DNA of 10,343 bases from Rhodoluna sp. (lineage in GTDB: Bacteria > Actinomycetota > Actinomycetes > Actinomycetales > Microbacteriaceae): positions 1 to 10,343 of the forward strand of contig JALQVK010000021.1 of the NCBI GenBank assembly GCA_023260375.1, written 5' to 3'. The notes below the pieces were generated by a model. The model worked only from the letters and a program-made list of their open reading frames with translations, was not told the DNA's origin and searched no databases. Positions within the stretch are counted from its first letter, which is position 1. Each line of letters starts with the position of its first letter. Shown one piece after another: positions 7,915 to 10,343 of this stretch. Made by a program: the position numbers and the translations under genes.

Positions 7915-8683
7915 TTAGAAAACGTCGATCAAACCTAGACGAACAGCGCGAACAAGATAACGGGTTCTTCGGACGTCGATGCCTAAACACTGTGTGACCG
8001 TTTGGACAGGTGCCAATTAGCTTGGCCGTGGCATTACCGATCTCTTCGCCCGAAATACGTTTGTGGTTGTAACCCAACTGAGTTGCAATCTTTTTCCACT
8101 TGGGTCCATGTCCGGCATTTGGTCCGGCCAATGCGTGAGCAATCTCGTGACGCATCACTTGATCTATTTCCTCTAGCGAATGAAGTTCCACAAAGTAACG
8201 GGAAAGCGAAATGCGTTTCTCTGCGTATTTGCAAACCCCGAGACGCTTTTTCGCCGAATCCCAGCCAAAAGTCCAAACCTGCAGATCGAGCTGGTCCCTC
8301 ATCATCGACTCAGCGTGATTGCGAACTAGGTCATAGCGATCGCAACTAAATCGCCTGGCACGCTTGCTACCTTTTCCAAAATCGCGACCGGGTAAAAACC
8401 CGATTTCCGGGTAAAGCTTCAATGCCACCTCGTCGTCAAGCTCAGCAATTGCCTTAACCGTCCAAACCTTGCGGTCAAAGAGCGCCAACTTCGTAGCGAA
8501 ACTAACCGCCGATTGATACTCGGCTAAAGATCCAGAATTGCTCCCCAGCTCCCAAAAGAGTTCGCAGGAAGACTTCTCTTCATCGAAGTTTCCAAGCTCA
8601 ACCGAACCTAAAAATTCGTCGCGGGTGGACGAATAAAAGTCCCAAGAATTGAGACCCGTGGCAATCGGTTTGATTTCAGTCAT
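7895..8683 (-). CDS. SprT-like zinc metallopeptidase with GNAT-like N-terminal extension
   Basis: The C-terminal part (about 115-262) is an SprT-like domain. It has RHEIAHALAG (H179, E180, H183) and a third histidine in GPNAGHGPKW (H192), the gluzincin-type zinc site. A zinc ribbon follows, CPNGH (C226, H230) and CSRC (C244, C247). SprT-family proteins are related to the eukaryotic DNA-protein crosslink protease Spartan; bacterial roles are poorly known. Residues 1-110 are an extra region whose pattern (LGSVEL, AEYQSAVSFATKLAL, then VWTVKAIAELDDEVALKLYPEIGFLPG) resembles the GNAT N-acetyltransferase fold of the RimL type. The glycine-rich CoA loop (RxxGxG) is missing, so activity is doubtful. 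The ATG at 8683 has GAGG only 3 nt upstream. No start codon near residue 115 would yield the protease alone. The gene converges on crtEb and diverges from the permease. Confidence 0.82.
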   Translation of the reverse strand: MTEIKPIATGLNSWDFYSSTRDEFLGSVELGNFDEEKSSCELFWELGSNSGSLAEYQSAVSFATKLALFDRKVWTVKAIAELDDEVALKLYPEIGFLPGRDFGKGSKRARRFSCDRYDLVRNHAESMMRDQLDLQVWTFGWDSAKKRLGVCKYAEKRISLSRYFVELHSLEEIDQVMRHEIAHALAGPNAGHGPKWKKIATQLGYNHKRISGEEIGNATAKLIGTCPNGHTVFRHRRPKNPLSCSRCSSRFDRRFLITWTER

Positions 8684-8691
8684 ACGCCTCT

Positions 8692-8697
8692 AAGTTA
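8692..8697 (-). promoter_or_regulatory. Possible -10 element of the SprT-like gene
   Basis: Minus-strand TAACTT lies at -14 to -9 of the ATG at 8683 and matches TANNNT; the permease promoter uses the same hexamer on the other strand. A GAGG also sits just before the ATG, so a very short leader is as likely as a strictly leaderless message. No good -35 was found. Confidence 0.3.
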
Positions 8698-8758
8698 CTG
8701 CCCGAACCAGACTTTATTGCCTTTTTGTAAAACCTTCGACGAATCGCGAGTTTTGCCA

Positions 8759-8778
8759 AATTAACAGCGAATTAACAG
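8759..8778 (+). repeat. Tandem 9-bp direct repeat AATTAACAG upstream of the permease
   Basis: AATTAACAG occurs at 8759-8767 and again, identically, at 8770-8778. The start-to-start distance is 11 bp, about one helical turn. The second copy ends 1 bp before the putative permease -10. Two binding sites on the same DNA face next to a promoter are typical of an operator or activator site. The binding protein is unknown. Confidence 0.55.
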
Positions 8779-8779
8779 G

Positions 8780-8785
8780 TAACTT
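8780..8785 (+). promoter_or_regulatory. Putative -10 element of the permease gene (leaderless)
   Basis: TAACTT at -12 to -7 of the ATG at 8792 matches TANNNT. The bases between (TTCCTT, then A of a T-rich stretch) contain no ribosome site, so a leaderless transcript is inferred. TTGCCA at 8753-8758 resembles a -35 but is 21 bp away; the tandem repeat occupies the spacer, which may mean activator-dependent initiation. Confidence 0.45.
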
Positions 8786-8791
8786 TTCCTT

Positions 8792-10207
8792 ATGACTACA
8801 ACAAACAAAAACCCTGCTTCGGCAGGTGCAATCGAAACCAACGACGTTGCCCCGATTCCTTCGGGTGAACGTCACGGCAAACCGTGGCACCTTTTCACTG
8901 TTTGGTCGTCCCCGAACCTCGAGTTCGCAACCGTATTCGTCGGCGCTCTAGCCATCGGCTTCGGCCTCAATGTTTGGCAGGGAATCCTAGCCATCGTTGT
9001 AGGTAACGGTCTAGCCGGTATCACCCACGGAATCCTTTCCACCTGGGGGCCAGAAGCTGGTCTACCTCAGATGGTTCTAGGCCGCAACGCTTTCGGTAAG
9101 TGGGGAAACCTGATTCCTTCAGGTCTATCAACACTTGTCGCAGGTATTGGTTGGTTCGCAGTTAACACTGTTTCAGGTACCTTCGCCCTAGAAGCACTAG
9201 TTCCAGGCTTGAACATTTTTGCTGCGCTTGCAGTGATCATTCTTGCCCAGGTTGGTGTCGCATTCGTCGGTCACAACTTGATTCAGAAGTGGGAACGTTA
9301 CGCTTCTTACTTCCTAGCAGTCGTTTGGCTAGTAGTGGTTTACTTGGTCTTCACCCTTCCAGGTGCATTCTCAGTTGCTTCTGCTGCATCTGCAGACTTC
9401 CCTTGGGCTGGATTCACCCTGACCGCTGGTGCAGCTTACGGTTACACCGCTGGTTGGACCGCATTCGCTTCTGACTACACCCGCTACCTACCTGCTAACA
9501 CCGACAAGCGTGCGCTTGGCTGGGCTGCTGGTCTAGGTAACTTCGTTAGCACTTCGCTAATCATGATCGTTGGTGCAGCAGCATTCAATGTTCTAGCAAA
9601 GGGCAACTTCTGGGGTATCGAAAACCCAACCGCAACCTTCACCGGAATTTTCCCACCAGCTTTTGCAGCAATCGTCTTGCTAGCAATCGTCATTGGTTCG
9701 GTATCGGCTAACATCCTGAACGTTTACTCGGGTGCAATGTCGTTCCTAGCCATGGGCTTCAAGCTTGGTTTCAAGTCTCGTCGCGCAATCATGGTTGCTT
9801 TGGCTGGTCTTGTTGGTGGACTCATCTCGTATCTAGGTGTTGTGAACGGTGACGTAGCTCACCAGCTCGACAGCTTCCTACTAGTTGTGTCTTACTGGGT
9901 ATCGCCTTGGATCGCAGTTGTTCTAACTGAGCGCATCCTGTCTAAGGGTAAGGATGCTGGTGCACGTGCACTGGCTCCAAAGAACTCATGGGCTGGCGCA
10001 ACTGCATTCGTTATCGCGACCACGTTCTCAATCTGGGGCTTCTGCAGCCAGGTTATGTACACCGGTCCGCTAGGTATCGCACTGCACCACGTCACTCTAG
10101 ACAACGGTGCGATCGTTGACGTTCCAGACCTAACCGCTTTGGTTGGTTTCGTTTTAGCTGCTGGTCTTTACGCAGCATTCCGCAACGTAGACAAGAACGC
10201 CAAGTAA
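8792..10207 (+). CDS. NCS1-family purine/cytosine-type permease
   Basis: Cytoplasmic-membrane transporter of the nucleobase:cation symporter-1 family (cytosine, purines, hydantoin, allantoin, thiamine relatives). The 471-residue protein has a polar N-terminus of about 30 residues and about twelve hydrophobic helices. It shows family motifs WSSPNLEFATVFVGALAIG in helix 1, GPEAGLPQMVLGRNAFG after helix 2, and the highly typical SDYTRYLP at 227-234. Length is normal for the family. Closest in feel to purine-cytosine permeases (CodB/Fcy2-like), but substrate cannot be fixed from motifs, and no cytosine deaminase or other nucleobase gene adjoins it. It stands alone, divergent from the SprT-like gene, with its own promoter. 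Codon use is distinctly biased toward GGT, AAC, TTC, GCA and CTA compared with the crt genes, which suggests high expression. Confidence 0.9.
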   Translation: MTTTNKNPASAGAIETNDVAPIPSGERHGKPWHLFTVWSSPNLEFATVFVGALAIGFGLNVWQGILAIVVGNGLAGITHGILSTWGPEAGLPQMVLGRNAFGKWGNLIPSGLSTLVAGIGWFAVNTVSGTFALEALVPGLNIFAALAVIILAQVGVAFVGHNLIQKWERYASYFLAVVWLVVVYLVFTLPGAFSVASAASADFPWAGFTLTAGAAYGYTAGWTAFASDYTRYLPANTDKRALGWAAGLGNFVSTSLIMIVGAAAFNVLAKGNFWGIENPTATFTGIFPPAFAAIVLLAIVIGSVSANILNVYSGAMSFLAMGFKLGFKSRRAIMVALAGLVGGLISYLGVVNGDVAHQLDSFLLVVSYWVSPWIAVVLTERILSKGKDAGARALAPKNSWAGATAFVIATTFSIWGFCSQVMYTGPLGIALHHVTLDNGAIVDVPDLTALVGFVLAAGLYAAFRNVDKNAK

Positions 10208-10234
10208 CAAAACGGATGTAACTATTGTTGCGAT

Positions 10235-10306
10235 GTAAATATAATACATTGATTTAAAATTCAATACTTCGAGCAATGATAAAATTGCATAAAGTACTAT
10301 ATTTAC
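10235..10306. repeat. Inverted repeat pair, 12 of 13 bp, in the AT-rich tail
   Basis: GTAAATATAATAC at 10235-10247 is the reverse complement of GTACTATATTTAC at 10294-10306 except for one base. The arms are 46 bp apart. Between them lies a perfect 5-bp hairpin, GCAAT at 10273-10277 and ATTGC at 10284-10288 with loop GATAAA. The left arm overlaps a second small palindrome, ATGTA-N7-TACAT at 10233-10249. The stems are too AT-rich and lack a T-run, so they do not look like a Rho-independent terminator; operator sites are a better guess. Confidence 0.4.
10240..10245 (+). promoter_or_regulatory. Consensus -10 hexamer TATAAT after the permease
   Basis: A perfect TATAAT on the plus strand inside the AT-rich tail, within the left arm of the inverted repeat. 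No matching -35 is evident at 16-18 bp, and no coding start is visible before the window ends. It may drive a plus-strand gene outside the window or be a by-product of AT-rich composition. Confidence 0.25.
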
Positions 10307-10343
10307 TAACAAAACGCGATGCCACGAACAAAAATGTAGGTCT

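Larger units (their letters stand above)
10205..10316. repeat. 10-bp direct repeat TAACAAAACG bounding an AT-rich segment
   Basis: TAACAAAACG occurs at 10205-10214, where its TAA is the permease stop codon, and again at 10307-10316. The 92 bp between are about 24% GC by count, far below the flanking gene. This could be a chance repeat, a duplication made by insertion of a small element, or paired protein sites. No transposase or integrase is visible. Confidence 0.4.
10208..10343. other. AT-rich intergenic tail, no gene seen
   Basis: The 136 bp after the permease stop contain 40 G or C (29%), clearly lower than every gene here. I see no coding frame with a ribosome site, no tRNA or other RNA gene, and no GC-rich hairpin with a T-run to end the permease transcript. 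The contents are the repeats and the -10 hexamer listed separately. Confidence 0.6.

Noticed and set aside
7383..7997. A 204-codon plus-strand open frame through crtEb and beyond.
   Set aside because: It is out of frame with the clearly conserved prenyltransferase, its product is a low-complexity, Arg/Pro/His-rich string without motifs, and it lacks a ribosome site.
8002..8349. A 115-codon plus-strand open frame opposite the SprT-like gene.
   Set aside because: It is antisense to codons for the conserved zinc site of the metallopeptidase and shows no recognisable domain.
10273..10288. GCAAT-GATAAA-ATTGC hairpin as a terminator of the permease.
   Set aside because: The stem is only 5 bp, AT-rich and not followed by a T-run, and it lies 66 bp after the stop codon.

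Overview
The window looks like a compact actinobacterial chromosome segment of intermediate GC, most likely from the Microbacteriaceae. The main pointer is a C50-type carotenoid set with a heterodimeric lycopene cyclase and a UbiA-type lycopene elongase. Tight gene packing, 4-nt gene overlaps and apparent leaderless promoters agree. A small-genome planktonic relative of the Rhodoluna/Aquiluna group would fit, but that placement is inference.

Layout. (1) Positions 1-3001, minus strand: ilvD followed by ilvB, two enzymes of branched-chain amino-acid synthesis. ilvB runs off the left edge after 424 residues. (2) Positions 3026-3994, plus strand: a CorA-type divalent-metal transporter, divergent from ilvD across a 24-bp gap. 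Both genes appear to be served there by overlapping -10 elements. (3) Positions 4004-7914, plus strand: crtB-crtI-crtYe-crtYf-crtEb, each junction inside the operon being a 4-nt ATGA or GTGA overlap. Together they take geranylgeranyl diphosphate to phytoene, then to lycopene, then through C5 addition and cyclisation to a cyclic C50 carotenoid of the decaprenoxanthin/sarcinaxanthin/C.p.450 class. The GGPP synthase (crtE) is not in view. (4) Positions 7895-8683, minus strand: an SprT-like zinc metallopeptidase with an unusual N-terminal extension resembling a degenerate GNAT acetyltransferase. It overlaps the end of crtEb by 20 bp in convergent orientation. (5) Positions 8792-10207, plus strand: an NCS1-family purine/cytosine-type permease behind a tandem 9-bp repeat and a leaderless-type promoter. 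(6) Positions 10208-10343: a gene-free AT-rich tail (29% GC by count) with direct and inverted repeats, a perfect TATAAT, and no recognisable gene.

The only clearly integrated system is the carotenoid operon; the other genes are housekeeping or transport. I see no CRISPR, rRNA, tRNA, IS element or phage gene. Points most worth a second look are the GNAT-like/SprT fusion, the mutually exclusive divergent leaderless promoters between ilvD and corA, the tandem repeat in front of the permease, and the repeat-flanked AT-rich segment at the right edge.
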